From: Ga0077527 sp038316355
GTDB taxonomy: Bacteria; Pseudomonadota; Gammaproteobacteria; Burkholderiales; SG8-41
DNA: 64,000 bases
NCBI GenBank assembly: GCA_038316355.1
Contig: JBBQAO010000001.1
Location: forward strand, 1 to 64,000
Reading direction: 5' to 3'
A model generated the notes under the pieces. That model searched no databases. It was not told the DNA's origin and saw only the letters and a program-made list of their open reading frames with translations. The position numbers were made by a program, and so were the translations under genes. Below are positions 43,001 through 51,133 of this stretch, piece after piece (the first letter of the stretch is position 1; each line of letters starts with the position of its first letter).

Positions 43001-43762
43001 ATCAACACCTTCGTGCTCGACACCGTCCTCAACAACACGGTGGAGCATCTGTATGGCGTGGATCTGCTGGGCAATGTCTGGCGCTTTGCGGTCAACGGTT
43101 CCCAGACCGCTACGCGCCTGACCACGGTGACCGACGCCTCCAACAATCCGCAGCCGATCACCACCAAGCCGGAACTGGCCGAATTCGGCAGCCCGCCGAT
43201 CGCCCACGTGTTCGTATCCACCGGCAAATACATTGGCGCCAGCGACCTGTCATCGACCCAGACGCAGTCGGTGTGGGCGATCAAGGACACCGGCACTTAT
43301 CCGGTGGCTACACCGCGCTCCACGTTGAGCCGCCTGACCATTACCAACGCCGGCGACGGCCTCACCCGCAGCATCGCCTGCGCCACCAACTGCACCACCA
43401 ACGGCGGCTGGTTTGTCGATCTGCCGGACAGCGGTGAACGGGTCAACGTCGACATGAAGCTGCAGTTGGGCACCCTGGTGGTCGCCAGCAACGTGCCGCA
43501 GAACAATGCCTGCAACATCGGCGGCTACAGCTGGCTGAACTTCTTCGACGCCCGCAACGGCCTGCAGGTGTCCGGATCGGCGAACTTCGGCACCAAACTG
43601 TCGGACTCGCTGGCGGTGGGTATCAACGTGGTGCGCCTGCCGGACGGCAGAACGGTGGTCATCGCCACCACGTCAGACGCGTCACAGCAAACCGCTGAAG
43701 CGCCGATCCCCGCGGGTGATCCGCAGGGCCGGCGCACCAGCTGGCGCGAACTGGTGCAGTAA
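40007..43762 (+). CDS. pilY1: pilus tip adhesin/assembly factor PilY1
   Basis: 1251 residues with a signal peptide ending near SALSA. NILYTLDNSGSMEWGF (about residue 50) is the MIDAS-type DxSxS motif of a von Willebrand A-like domain that spans about 45-600, interrupted by Gly/Ser/Thr-rich inserts. The C-terminal PilC beta-propeller starts about residue 760 (TRTAVLGDIVNAQPVFAKAP; VYVAANDGMLHAFYAGTNTS; ILVGGLNAGGKGYYALDVTD). It promotes pilus extension and can mediate adhesion or surface sensing. It is the last large gene of the operon, 37 bases after pilX. Confidence 0.92.
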   Translation: MNSRSKTRISITGYKLALAALLCAAPLSALSALTDIASVPLASSSTTVVKPNILYTLDNSGSMEWGFMPDDVEDRYNTTGYKSHLCNTVYYNPAITYVPPKNADGTDFVNASFTSARYNGFNSGSSTRNLSTNYIAFDDSTGRNHGSDTAQAAYYYVWSGGIAPNPGSTSNTTGCWPGSSSAFPHVTGNWTKSLVTATSGPGATDERQNFANWYSYYRTRMQLMKSATGRAFVGIGEGYRVGFITINPGDPVLSSRYLAIGDFTATQKSNWFTKLYAQGTDGSTPLREALSRAGRHFAGIQTGINNGMTGDPMQYSCQQNFSILTTDGYWNGNSGQTLVNNTAIGNHDGNIATNPRPMFDGSMTTTGSTRVKREEVKAQFDCSSGRTRIRLIQTTLVTPIAPTPGPEAQQGSPSQNYITSCSKSTRNVWTPNPQYTTPVVSTSTTGGASGTLADVAAFYYLTDLRGPGSIGALGTDVGTANNVPSSGIGPEDDKAAHQHMTTFTMGLGLAGTLNYVPNYKTGAGDFAALRSGGINWPAPSANNPTALDDLWHTAVNGRGQFFSAADPDAVVDSLSAALAGVNARVASAAAAATSNLEPVAGDNFAYTASYKTLEWIGELEAKEIDLTTGNVGTTPVWSARTKLDARTGAACDNRSIRLFRSGATSNLVDFSWNTQACDVSKNPTGAATTGLNAAEQAYFDATEVAAFSQFADMTNGILPPLSVDQRTLAAGANMVNFLRGHRGRETFDPNTQQLYRTRTAVLGDIVNAQPVFAKAPFADYQDSNYAAFKSANTTRTPMVYVAANDGMLHAFYAGTNTSDPLGGEERWAFIPTMVLPNLYKLADNNYGTLHTYSVDGTPTIADIFDPAATPTAPNYGWKTILVGGLNAGGKGYYALDVTDPANPKGLWEFKHNTTCLSPVTNQSSDCHLGYSYGNPQIGKLADGRWVVFVTSGYNNVNSPAATGDGFGYLYVLNAVTGQIIYKISTATGDAATPSGLGKINTFVLDTVLNNTVEHLYGVDLLGNVWRFAVNGSQTATRLTTVTDASNNPQPITTKPELAEFGSPPIAHVFVSTGKYIGASDLSSTQTQSVWAIKDTGTYPVATPRSTLSRLTITNAGDGLTRSIACATNCTTNGGWFVDLPDSGERVNVDMKLQLGTLVVASNVPQNNACNIGGYSWLNFFDARNGLQVSGSANFGTKLSDSLAVGINVVRLPDGRTVVIATTSDASQQTAEAPIPAGDPQGRRTSWRELVQ

Positions 43763-43780
43763 GCGGATCGCACCGGATTG

Positions 43781-44416
43781 ATGATGCGGGAACTGTTCCT
43801 GGAAGCCGGCGCGCGACGCCTGTGGGTCGCCGCCGGCCTGTCGGTGGCGCTGCACGCCGCGATCACGGTTTCGGTGCAGCGGCAACCCGGCGGCGAACCA
43901 CCGCTGCAGACTGGACCGGCAACAGCGCCACTGATGGCGCGCCTGGCCACTGCGGTCTCGGATGCAGTACTGCCTGCCGAGGCCATCGCACCGGCAGCGG
44001 AAACGGCTGAAACCGCCCGCCTGGCCACTGCCGCAGATTCTCCCGCCGGCAACAACAGCACGCCGGCAGGTGATGGTTCCGTGCATTACTTCAAGACTTC
44101 AGAACTGGACCGCCGGCCGTTCCCGCTGACCCGGGTCGAGGTGCCGCCGCCGGAATCAGCTGATGCCGTGGCCGGAAGCGTGATGATCCGGTTGCGCATC
44201 AGCGAACGGGGACGCGTCGAAGACGCAAAAATCGTGATGGGCACGGGTATTGCAGAATTTGAAGCCGCCGCGCTGCGCGAATTCTCGCAGGCACAATTTC
44301 ATCCGGGATACCGCAGCAACCTGCCGGTGCGCAGTGAAATGCTGATCGAGGTCACGCTGCGCCCGCCGGTGAACGGCAAAAACCCTGCTACACCGGCACT
44401 TCCCGGGACTAGTTAA
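43781..44416 (+). CDS. TonB C-terminal domain protein
   Basis: About 211 residues. One N-terminal hydrophobic segment (WVAAGLSVALHAAITVSV, with the His seen in TonB anchors) is followed by an Ala/Thr-rich linker. The C-terminal TonB fold is VMIRLRISERGRVEDAKIVM, AALREFSQAQFHPGYRSNLP and MLIEVTL. TonB transmits proton-motive energy to outer-membrane receptors. No ExbB/ExbD or receptor is nearby, and the position at the end of the pil operon suggests a pilus- or envelope-linked role. ATG at 43781 or 43784. Confidence 0.82.
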   Translation: MMRELFLEAGARRLWVAAGLSVALHAAITVSVQRQPGGEPPLQTGPATAPLMARLATAVSDAVLPAEAIAPAAETAETARLATAADSPAGNNSTPAGDGSVHYFKTSELDRRPFPLTRVEVPPPESADAVAGSVMIRLRISERGRVEDAKIVMGTGIAEFEAAALREFSQAQFHPGYRSNLPVRSEMLIEVTLRPPVNGKNPATPALPGTS

Positions 44417-44436
44417 GCCCCTCAGTTAAGCCCCTT
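44411..44436. repeat. 13-bp tandem duplication at convergent gene ends
   Basis: AGTTAAGCCCCTC at 44411-44423 is repeated at 44424-44436 with one change at the last base. It contains the stop of the TonB-domain gene and the stop of ispH, so one or both C-termini may have been reset by the duplication. Confidence 0.75.
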
Positions 44437-45342
44437 CGGCAACGGGAACGTCACCCGTTCGGCAATGCCATCAAGGTTGCCGACGCTATCCGCACCCAGC
44501 CCGCGCAAACGCTCCACCACCGCCTGCACCAGCACTTCCGGTGCGGAAGCGCCGGCAGTAATGCCGACGCAGGCTTTTCCGGCCACCCACTCCGGCTGCA
44601 ATTCACCGGCGTTGTCGACCATATAGGCCGGCACGCCCTGCTGCTCGGCCACTTCGCGCAGGCGGTTCGAGTTGGAACTGTTCGGTGAGCCGACCACGAT
44701 CACCACATCGCAGCGCTGCGCCAGAGTCTTGATCGCATCCTGGCGATTCTGTGTCGCATAACAGATGTCGTCTTTTTTCGGGCCGACGATTTTCGGAAAC
44801 CGCTTGCGGATCGCATCGATGGTGCGGCCCGCGTCATCCATCGACAGCGTGGTCTGCGTGACATAGGCAAGATTGTTTTCGTCCTGCACCTGCAGGCCAG
44901 CGACATCGTCCGGGCCTTCCACCAGATGCATGCCGCCGGCGCTCTGGCCCATCGTGCCTTCGACTTCCGGGTGCCCGCGATGGCCGATCATGATGATCTC
45001 CCGGCTCTGGTCACGCATTTTTGCAACTTCAACATGCACCTTGGTCACCAGCGGACAGGTTGCATCGAATACCTTCAGGCCGCGCGCCTCGGCTTCACGG
45101 CGTACAGCCTGCGAAACGCCATGCGCGCTGAAGATCACCGTGCTGCCGGCGGGCACCTCGGCCAGTTCTTCGACAAACACCGCGCCCTTGTTGCGCAGGT
45201 CATTGACCACGAATTTGTTGTGCACGACTTCGTGGCGCACATAGATCGGCGCGCCGTGCAGTACCAGCGCGCGTTCGACGATTTCGATCGCGCGGTCGAC
45301 ACCGGCACAGAAGCCGCGGGGATTGGCGAGGAGCACTTGCAT
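44422..45342 (-). CDS. ispH: 4-hydroxy-3-methylbut-2-enyl diphosphate reductase
   Basis: 306 residues. It catalyses the last step of the MEP isoprenoid pathway (HMBPP to IPP/DMAPP) with a [4Fe-4S] cluster. Motifs: NPRGFCAGVDRAIEIVERAL (cluster Cys12), VVHNKFVV, FDATCPLVTKVH (second Cys), GHRGHPEVEGTMGQ (catalytic Glu), VVGSPNSSNSNRL and GITAGASAPEVLV. ICYATQNRQ supplies the third Cys. Same strand as lspA, 67 bases downstream, the usual betaproteobacterial order although the fkpB often found between is absent. Confidence 0.97.
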   Translation of the reverse strand: MQVLLANPRGFCAGVDRAIEIVERALVLHGAPIYVRHEVVHNKFVVNDLRNKGAVFVEELAEVPAGSTVIFSAHGVSQAVRREAEARGLKVFDATCPLVTKVHVEVAKMRDQSREIIMIGHRGHPEVEGTMGQSAGGMHLVEGPDDVAGLQVQDENNLAYVTQTTLSMDDAGRTIDAIRKRFPKIVGPKKDDICYATQNRQDAIKTLAQRCDVVIVVGSPNSSNSNRLREVAEQQGVPAYMVDNAGELQPEWVAGKACVGITAGASAPEVLVQAVVERLRGLGADSVGNLDGIAERVTFPLPKGLN

Positions 45343-45409
45343 GGCGGCGATTATATCCTGAGTTGCGTTGGCAGTATGAAATAACGCGTATTTATATCAA
45401 TAAAAACAA

Positions 45410-45886
45410 TTACTTATGTATTTTTTCCGACTGTGGCGAAGCGCGCAGTCCATCCCAGATCAGCAGGGCCGCGCCGCAGGTGATCGCCGAATCGGCAACG
45501 TTGAATGCCGGCCAGTGCCAGCCGAAGGCATGGAAATCGAGAAAATCCACCACCGCGCCGATGCTCAGGCGATCAATGACATTGCCAATCGCGCCGCCGA
45601 GCACCAGGCTGAGGGCAAGGCAAAACAGCGACTGCTGCGGATAACGGCGCAGCAGGAAAACAATCCACACCGAAGCCACGATGGCGATGCCGCTGAACAG
45701 TTCGCGCTGCCAGCCACCCGCACCGGCGAGGAAACTGAAGGCCGCGCCGCGGTTGTAGACCAGCAGCAAATTAAAAAACGGCGTCACCTCGAGTGGCGGC
45801 TTGTCCGCCAGCATCGCCACCGCGGCATATTTAGTGGCCTGGTCAAAAATGACCACCACGGCGGCAATCAGCAACCAGCGCAGCAT
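45410..45886 (-). CDS. lspA: lipoprotein signal peptidase II
   Basis: 158 residues with four membrane segments. The aspartyl protease motifs are LVYNRGAAFSFL (about residues 47-58), GGAIGNVIDRLSIGAVVDF (about 103-121, catalytic Asp) and FNVADSAITCGAALL (about 131-145, second Asp). It cleaves prolipoprotein signal peptides in the inner membrane. Its ATG overlaps the ileS stop by one base (TGATG), indicating translational coupling. Confidence 0.97.
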   Translation of the reverse strand: MLRWLLIAAVVVIFDQATKYAAVAMLADKPPLEVTPFFNLLLVYNRGAAFSFLAGAGGWQRELFSGIAIVASVWIVFLLRRYPQQSLFCLALSLVLGGAIGNVIDRLSIGAVVDFLDFHAFGWHWPAFNVADSAITCGAALLIWDGLRASPQSEKIHK

Positions 45887-48705
45887 CAGGCGTAACTCCG
45901 AGGTTCACCGACACCATAAAGATTGGCGGTGCAGCGGCCGCACAGATCCGGATGCTGTGCGTCGTGGCCGACATCCGCGCGGTAATGCCAGCAGCGCTCG
46001 CATTTGGCGTGGATACTGGGCTTTACTTCGGGCACGGGGTCAAGATCATCTCCCGCGCTTGCCCTCTCATGCAAAGTCGCACGCGAAGTGATGAACACAA
46101 ACCTGAGGTCATCCCCAAGACGTTTCATCATTTCGTAAGCCGGGCCAGCAGCGTGGAGATCGAGTTCTGCCTGCAGTGATGAACCTACCGCACCCAGCGC
46201 GCGCTGCTCCTCAATCTTTTTGTTGACGATTTTTCGTGCTTCGGAAATCGAAAGCCAGCCCTCCATCAATCTTTGATCCAACCGCACCTGCGGAAACACG
46301 TGCCACTCTTCCTCGAAAATGCTGCCCTCGGTGCCGCCCTTGAAGACTTGCCAGGCCTCTTCTGCGGTAAAACTCAGCACCGGGGACATCATTTTCAGCA
46401 GCGCATGGGTGATATGCCACAGTGCATTCTGCGCCGCCCGCCGCGGCCGCGAATCCGCAGCGGTCGTGTACAGGCGGTCCTTCAGGATGTCCAGATAAAA
46501 AGCGCCGAGATCTTCGGAACAGAATGCCGACAGCTCCTGGATCACCGTGTGAAACTCATAACGATCATAACCCTCCCGCACTTTCTTCTGGCGCTCGCGG
46601 GTAAATTCCAGTGCGTAGCGGTCAATTTCCAGCCACTGCTCCACCGGCAACGCATGTTTCGCGGCATCGTAATCCGCAAGATTCGCCAGCAGGAAGCGCA
46701 GCGTGTTGCGGATGCGGCGATAGGAATCGGCAACGCGCTTGAGGATTTCTTTCGAAATCGACAACTCGCCCGAATAATCAGTGCTCGCCACCCACAGTCG
46801 CAGGATGTCGGCGCCAAGCTCATCCATCACCTTCTGCGGCACGATGACATTGCCCTTGGACTTGCTCATTTTTTTGCCTTCGCCGTCAACGACGAAGCCA
46901 TGGGTCAGCAAGGCCTTGTACGGCGCCTCGCCATCCATCATGCTGGCGGTCAGTAATGAGGAATGGAACCAGCCGCGATGCTGATCGGAACCTTCCAGAT
47001 ACAAATCCGCGGGAAATGTGCTCTGTTCTTTATGTGAACCACGCAGCACGGTGTAATGCGTGGTACCGGAATCGAACCACACGTCCAGCGTGTCCTTGAT
47101 TTTTTCGTAGGTCGCCGCATCCGCGCCGAGCAATGCGGCCGCATCCATCGCCTGCCAGGCTTCGATGCCTTCCTTTTCCACGCGCTGCGCCACGGCTTCC
47201 AGCAGTTCCAGTGTGCGCGGATACATCGCGCCGCTTTCCTTGTGCACAAAAATCGGCATCGGCACACCCCACTGCCGCTGCCGTGACAGCGTCCAGTCCG
47301 GACGGTTGGCAATCATGCCGTGCAGGCGCGCCTTGCCCCAGTCGGGGTAAAACTGTGTCGCCTCGACGGCGCGCAAGGCGGTCGTGCGCAATGTTTCCTT
47401 CGGCTTCACGCCGTTGTAGCCGGGCACATCCTCCATGCCGGCAAACCATTGCGTGGTCGCACGCAGGATGATCGGCGTCTTGTGGCGCCAGCAATGCATA
47501 TAGCTGTGGGTGTAATTCTCTGTCGCCAGCAGCAGGCCTTTTTCGGCGAGGTGCGTGACGATCAGCGGATTGGCTTTCCAGATCATCTGGCCGCCGAACA
47601 GCGGCAGTGCCTCGGCATACTTGCCGTTGCCAAGCACCGGGGTCAGGATCTCATCGTTCTTCACACCGTACTTGCGGCAGGACTGGAAGTCTTCCACGCC
47701 ATAGGCCGGTGCCGCATGGACCATACCGGTGCCGGTATCCAGCGTTACGTATTCACCGAGATACACGGGAGACAAGCGATCGTAGAACGGATGGTGAAAA
47801 TTGATTTTTTCCAGCGCCGCGCCTTTGCACGATGCCAGCGTCTTGCCGGTCAGGCCATAACGCGTGAGGCAAGCCTCCTGCAAATCAGCGGCGAGGATCA
47901 GCAAACCTTTTTCGGTATCAACCAGGTTGTAAATGAATTCAGGATGCGCGTTCAGCGCCTGATTCGCCGGCAAGGTCCACGGCGTCGTGGTCCAGATCAC
48001 CGCATAACCCGGCTTGTCGGGGAGCGTCGATGAGCCGAAGGCTTTCGCCACTTTGTCCGGCTCGGCAAACGGAAACGCGACATCAACCGTGATGTCCTTG
48101 CGATCCTCGTATTCGACTTCTGCCTCGGCCAGTGCCGAACCGCAGTCGAAACACCAGTTCACCGGTTTCAGGCCGCGATAGACATAACCCTTTTGCAGCA
48201 GCATGCCCAGCGCACGAATCTCATCGGCTTCGTTGCGAAAGGCCATGGTCAGGTACGGGTTGTCCCATTCACCGAGTACGCCCAAGCGCTGGAAATCCTT
48301 TTTCTGGCGCTCGACCTGCTCCGTCGCATAGGCACGACACAAGCGCTGTGTTTCTGCGGTCGGCAGATTTTTGCCGTGCAGCTTTTCGATCTGCACTTCG
48401 ATCGGCATGCCATGGCAGTCCCAGCCCGGCACGTACGGCGCATCGAAACCGGACAGCGATTTCGATTTAACGATGATGTCTTTGAGGATTTTGTTGACGG
48501 CATGACCGATGTGGATGTCGCCGTTGGCATAGGGTGGGCCGTCGTGCAGCACAAAACGTGGACGGCCTTTGCCAGCTTCGCGAATACGCTGGTAAAACTT
48601 GCGCTCCTGCCATTGCTCGAGCATTTTCGGTTCGCGTTTGGCCAGATCGCCGCGCATCGGAAACGGCGTGTCCGGAAGATTCAGGGTGTTTTTGTAATCA
48701 GCCAT
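45886..48705 (-). CDS. ileS: isoleucyl-tRNA synthetase
   Basis: 939 residues, the usual bacterial length. The class I HIGH motif is in PPYANGDIHIGHAVNKIL (about residues 58-75) and the KMSKS loop in GKKMSKSKGNVIVP (about 602-615). The editing domain lies between. The C-terminal zinc finger is CERCWHYRADVGH with CGRC (about 902-925). It charges tRNA-Ile. It sits between ribF and lspA, a conserved gene order. Confidence 0.98.
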   Translation of the reverse strand: MADYKNTLNLPDTPFPMRGDLAKREPKMLEQWQERKFYQRIREAGKGRPRFVLHDGPPYANGDIHIGHAVNKILKDIIVKSKSLSGFDAPYVPGWDCHGMPIEVQIEKLHGKNLPTAETQRLCRAYATEQVERQKKDFQRLGVLGEWDNPYLTMAFRNEADEIRALGMLLQKGYVYRGLKPVNWCFDCGSALAEAEVEYEDRKDITVDVAFPFAEPDKVAKAFGSSTLPDKPGYAVIWTTTPWTLPANQALNAHPEFIYNLVDTEKGLLILAADLQEACLTRYGLTGKTLASCKGAALEKINFHHPFYDRLSPVYLGEYVTLDTGTGMVHAAPAYGVEDFQSCRKYGVKNDEILTPVLGNGKYAEALPLFGGQMIWKANPLIVTHLAEKGLLLATENYTHSYMHCWRHKTPIILRATTQWFAGMEDVPGYNGVKPKETLRTTALRAVEATQFYPDWGKARLHGMIANRPDWTLSRQRQWGVPMPIFVHKESGAMYPRTLELLEAVAQRVEKEGIEAWQAMDAAALLGADAATYEKIKDTLDVWFDSGTTHYTVLRGSHKEQSTFPADLYLEGSDQHRGWFHSSLLTASMMDGEAPYKALLTHGFVVDGEGKKMSKSKGNVIVPQKVMDELGADILRLWVASTDYSGELSISKEILKRVADSYRRIRNTLRFLLANLADYDAAKHALPVEQWLEIDRYALEFTRERQKKVREGYDRYEFHTVIQELSAFCSEDLGAFYLDILKDRLYTTAADSRPRRAAQNALWHITHALLKMMSPVLSFTAEEAWQVFKGGTEGSIFEEEWHVFPQVRLDQRLMEGWLSISEARKIVNKKIEEQRALGAVGSSLQAELDLHAAGPAYEMMKRLGDDLRFVFITSRATLHERASAGDDLDPVPEVKPSIHAKCERCWHYRADVGHDAQHPDLCGRCTANLYGVGEPRSYA

Positions 48706-48766
48706 GCTTCAATTTCTCGGTATTCTTCAGTTTCGATTTCGGTCATTCAACATCAACAGCGCAAGT

Positions 48767-49711
48767 TCATGCCGCCGGCGCCACGCGTCGTGCAAAAAAA
48801 TTCCGCGCATCAAGCACATCACGCGCGATCTGCTGCTTCAGTGTTTTGAGATCCACGTATTTCGCTTCGTCGCGGAATTTATGCAGAAAATCTACGCTCA
48901 CTGACTCACCGTAAATTTCTTCTTTAAAATCAAATAGATATACCTCAAGCACAGGGGCTGCGCCCTGCGCCTTCACCGTCGGTCGCACACCCAGACTGGC
49001 CACGCCCTGCACCGGCGCGCCATCGCCACGACAGAACTCGACGGCAAAAATTCCGGTCAGTGGTGGGCGATTGTGCTTCATCCGCACATTTGCCGTCGGG
49101 AAACCGAGCTTGCGGCCGAGCTGGTCGCCACGCACCACGCGGCCGCTGATGCGGTACGGATGACCCAGCAAACGCCCCGCCTTTGCCAAGTCACCGGCAG
49201 CCAGCGCCTCGCGCACTGCAGTACTCGACACACGCTCGCCGTCGAGCTCCAGCGTCGCCATCGCCTCCACCGCATAACCGTATTGCGCCGCATGCGCCTT
49301 CAGCATGTTCAAGTCGCCGGCACGCCGTGCGCCGAAACGGAAATCGTCCCCCACCTGCAGCCAGCGCACGCCAAGGCCGCGCACGAGAATGCGTTCAATG
49401 AATTCCTGCGCCGTCACCTGCGCCAATGCAAAATTGAAACGACAGAGGTAGGTGCGCTCGACGCCGTGCTGCGCGAGTAATTCCAGTTTTTCGCGCAGGC
49501 TGGTCAGCCGCACCGGCGCCTTGTCCGGCGCAAAAAATTCGCGCGGATGCGGCTCGAAGGTCATCACACAGGCTGGCAGGCCGCGGCCCGCGGCCGCAGC
49601 GCGCAGCTTGGCCAGCATTGCCTGATGACCGAGGTGTACCCCGTCGAAATTACCGATGGTCAGCGCGATGGGATTGGAGGCAGTGTTTGGCACACTGCGC
49701 AGGATTTGCAT
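48767..49711 (-). CDS. ribF: bifunctional riboflavin kinase/FAD synthetase
   Basis: 314 residues. The N-terminal nucleotidyltransferase has LTIGNFDGVHLGHQAML (HxGH motif), TFEPHPREFF and WLQVGDDFRFGARRAGD, and VSSTAVREAL closes that domain. The C-terminal flavokinase starts YRISGRVVRGDQLGRKLGFPTANV (about residue 182). It makes FMN and then FAD. ATG at 49711 is used. GTG at 49720 is in frame. First gene of the ribF-ileS-lspA-ispH set. Confidence 0.96.
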   Translation of the reverse strand: MQILRSVPNTASNPIALTIGNFDGVHLGHQAMLAKLRAAAAGRGLPACVMTFEPHPREFFAPDKAPVRLTSLREKLELLAQHGVERTYLCRFNFALAQVTAQEFIERILVRGLGVRWLQVGDDFRFGARRAGDLNMLKAHAAQYGYAVEAMATLELDGERVSSTAVREALAAGDLAKAGRLLGHPYRISGRVVRGDQLGRKLGFPTANVRMKHNRPPLTGIFAVEFCRGDGAPVQGVASLGVRPTVKAQGAAPVLEVYLFDFKEEIYGESVSVDFLHKFRDEAKYVDLKTLKQQIARDVLDARNFFARRVAPAA

Positions 49712-49780
49712 TAGCCCCACCTTGTATCCGGAAAAATCACGCTAAAAGGTTGAATTTTAGCGTGTTTCCAGAAGACGGGG

Positions 49781-50542
49781 CTAGGCTGCGCTGCTGTGCC
49801 TCGGGGAAACAGCAGCCACCGCCGGCTGCGCGCGGCGATAAACCTCACCAAGCAGGATCACTGCCGGTCCGGTAATACCCAGCGTTGAGACCACTCCGAG
49901 ATCGGCCAGTCGCAACGCGACGCTGCGCTGGTCCGGCAGCGTCGCATTTTCAACCACGACCACCGGCAGCTCAGCACTGGCGCCTCGTTCCATCAACGTT
50001 GCAGCAATGTGTGCCGCTTCGCCGACTCCCATGTAAATTGCGCAGGTATCTGCGGCCAGCGCACTGCGCGCCCAGTCATGCGGGTCTTCTCCCTTGCCTG
50101 CGCGCGGCGTGATGAAGCTGACATTGCGGCTCATGCCGCGACGGGTCAGTGAAATCCGGAGAACCGCACTGGCGGCCAGCGCCGCGGTAATGCCCGGCAC
50201 CACGACACATTCGACACCGGCCTCCTGCAGCGCATCGATTTCTTCCTGCGCCCGCCCGAACAACATCGGGTCGCCGCCTTTGAGGCGCACGATTACGGCG
50301 TGGCGGCGCGCCGCATCGATCAATCTTTTGTTGATGAAACGTTGTGCGGTGGAATCTCTGCCGCAGCGTTTGCCGACAGCAACCTTTTCGGCTTTTTCCG
50401 CTAGAGCCAGAGTATCCGCATGCACCAGCGCATCATGGAAAACGATGTCGGCGCGGCGCAGCAGATCGGCGGCACGCAACGTCAGCAGATCCGGTGCGCC
50501 GGGCCCCGCTCCCACCAGATAGACTGTGCCGACAGCATTCAT
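49781..50542 (-). CDS. cobA: uroporphyrinogen-III C-methyltransferase (SUMT)
   Basis: 253 residues. VYLVGAGPGAPDLLTLRA (about residues 7-24) is the SAM-binding P-loop, VAVGKRCGRDSTAQRFINKRL the substrate region, VRLKGGDPMLFGRAQEEIDAL (about 82-102) the second SAM motif, and VVPGITAALAASAVLRISLT the third. It makes precorrin-2 for siroheme, the cofactor of the sulfite reductase encoded just upstream on the same strand. There is no CysG N-terminal domain, so oxidation and chelation are done elsewhere. Four bases after the DUF934 gene. Confidence 0.95.
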   Translation of the reverse strand: MNAVGTVYLVGAGPGAPDLLTLRAADLLRRADIVFHDALVHADTLALAEKAEKVAVGKRCGRDSTAQRFINKRLIDAARRHAVIVRLKGGDPMLFGRAQEEIDALQEAGVECVVVPGITAALAASAVLRISLTRRGMSRNVSFITPRAGKGEDPHDWARSALAADTCAIYMGVGEAAHIAATLMERGASAELPVVVVENATLPDQRSVALRLADLGVVSTLGITGPAVILLGEVYRRAQPAVAAVSPRHSSAA

Positions 50543-50545
50543 TGT

Positions 50546-51133
50546 TTATGCTTGTTCCGCGACTTCCGCGGCCTCCGTACGCCGGCGGAACAAGGGCAAC
50601 GGCCGTTCGACCGAAGTCTGATAACCCTCGCTGAAATCATTGAACGCTGACAACGCGCCCTGGGCGCCGCGAAGCAAGTCCCCTTGGGGGGCGCCGCGAA
50701 GCAAGTCCCCTTGGGGGGCATCCTGCCCGTCATTCAACTGGAAGGCATCAAAGCCGCAGCGCAGCAGGTAAAACAACTGGTCGCGTTGAATGTCGCCGAT
50801 GGCGCGCAATTCACCTTTCCAGCCATAACGTTCGCGCAACAGCCGCGCCGTCGAATAACCGCGGCCGTCGGTGAACTGCGGAAAGTTGACAGCGATCAGG
50901 CTGAATGCGTCCAGGCTGTCCGCGATCAGCACCGGATCTTCGGCGCTGTCGAGCCAGAGGCCGAGACGTCCGCTGCGACGGTCCGGCAATTCACCGGCCA
51001 GCGCCTGCCACAGCGGCAGCGGCACAATGATGTCACCCGCGGCAGGTACCGTCGGCAGGCTGCCGTCGGCCACCCAGTCAAGCCGTTGCCAGGTGTCGGT
51101 CGCGATTTTCGCGTTTTTGATCAGCGTTGCCAT
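50546..51133 (-). CDS. DUF934 protein with an in-frame REP-derived insertion
   Basis: 195 residues. DUF934 proteins accompany CysI in proteobacteria; their exact role is unproven. The family regions are VPLPLWQALAGEL, LIADSLDAFSLIAVNFPQFT, GRGYSTARLLRERYGWKGEL and IGDIQRDQLFYLLRCGFDAF. After LNDGQD the protein has the nonapeptide APQGDLLRG twice, then QGALSAFNDFSEGYQTS. The two nonapeptides are encoded by a repeat also seen in an intergenic hairpin at 22231, so they look inserted. The start at 51133 is set by AAGGAG. The gene overlaps the end of cysI by 56 bases. Confidence 0.88.
   Translation of the reverse strand: MATLIKNAKIATDTWQRLDWVADGSLPTVPAAGDIIVPLPLWQALAGELPDRRSGRLGLWLDSAEDPVLIADSLDAFSLIAVNFPQFTDGRGYSTARLLRERYGWKGELRAIGDIQRDQLFYLLRCGFDAFQLNDGQDAPQGDLLRGAPQGDLLRGAQGALSAFNDFSEGYQTSVERPLPLFRRRTEAAEVAEQA
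50664..50717. repeat. 27-bp tandem duplication of REP-like sequence inside the DUF934 gene
   Basis: Positions 50664-50690 and 50691-50717 are identical 27-base units, each containing GCAAGTCCCCTTGGGGG. The unit length is a multiple of three, so the reading frame is kept. The core AAGTCCCCTTGGGGG also forms the intergenic hairpin at 22224-22283. Confidence 0.9.
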
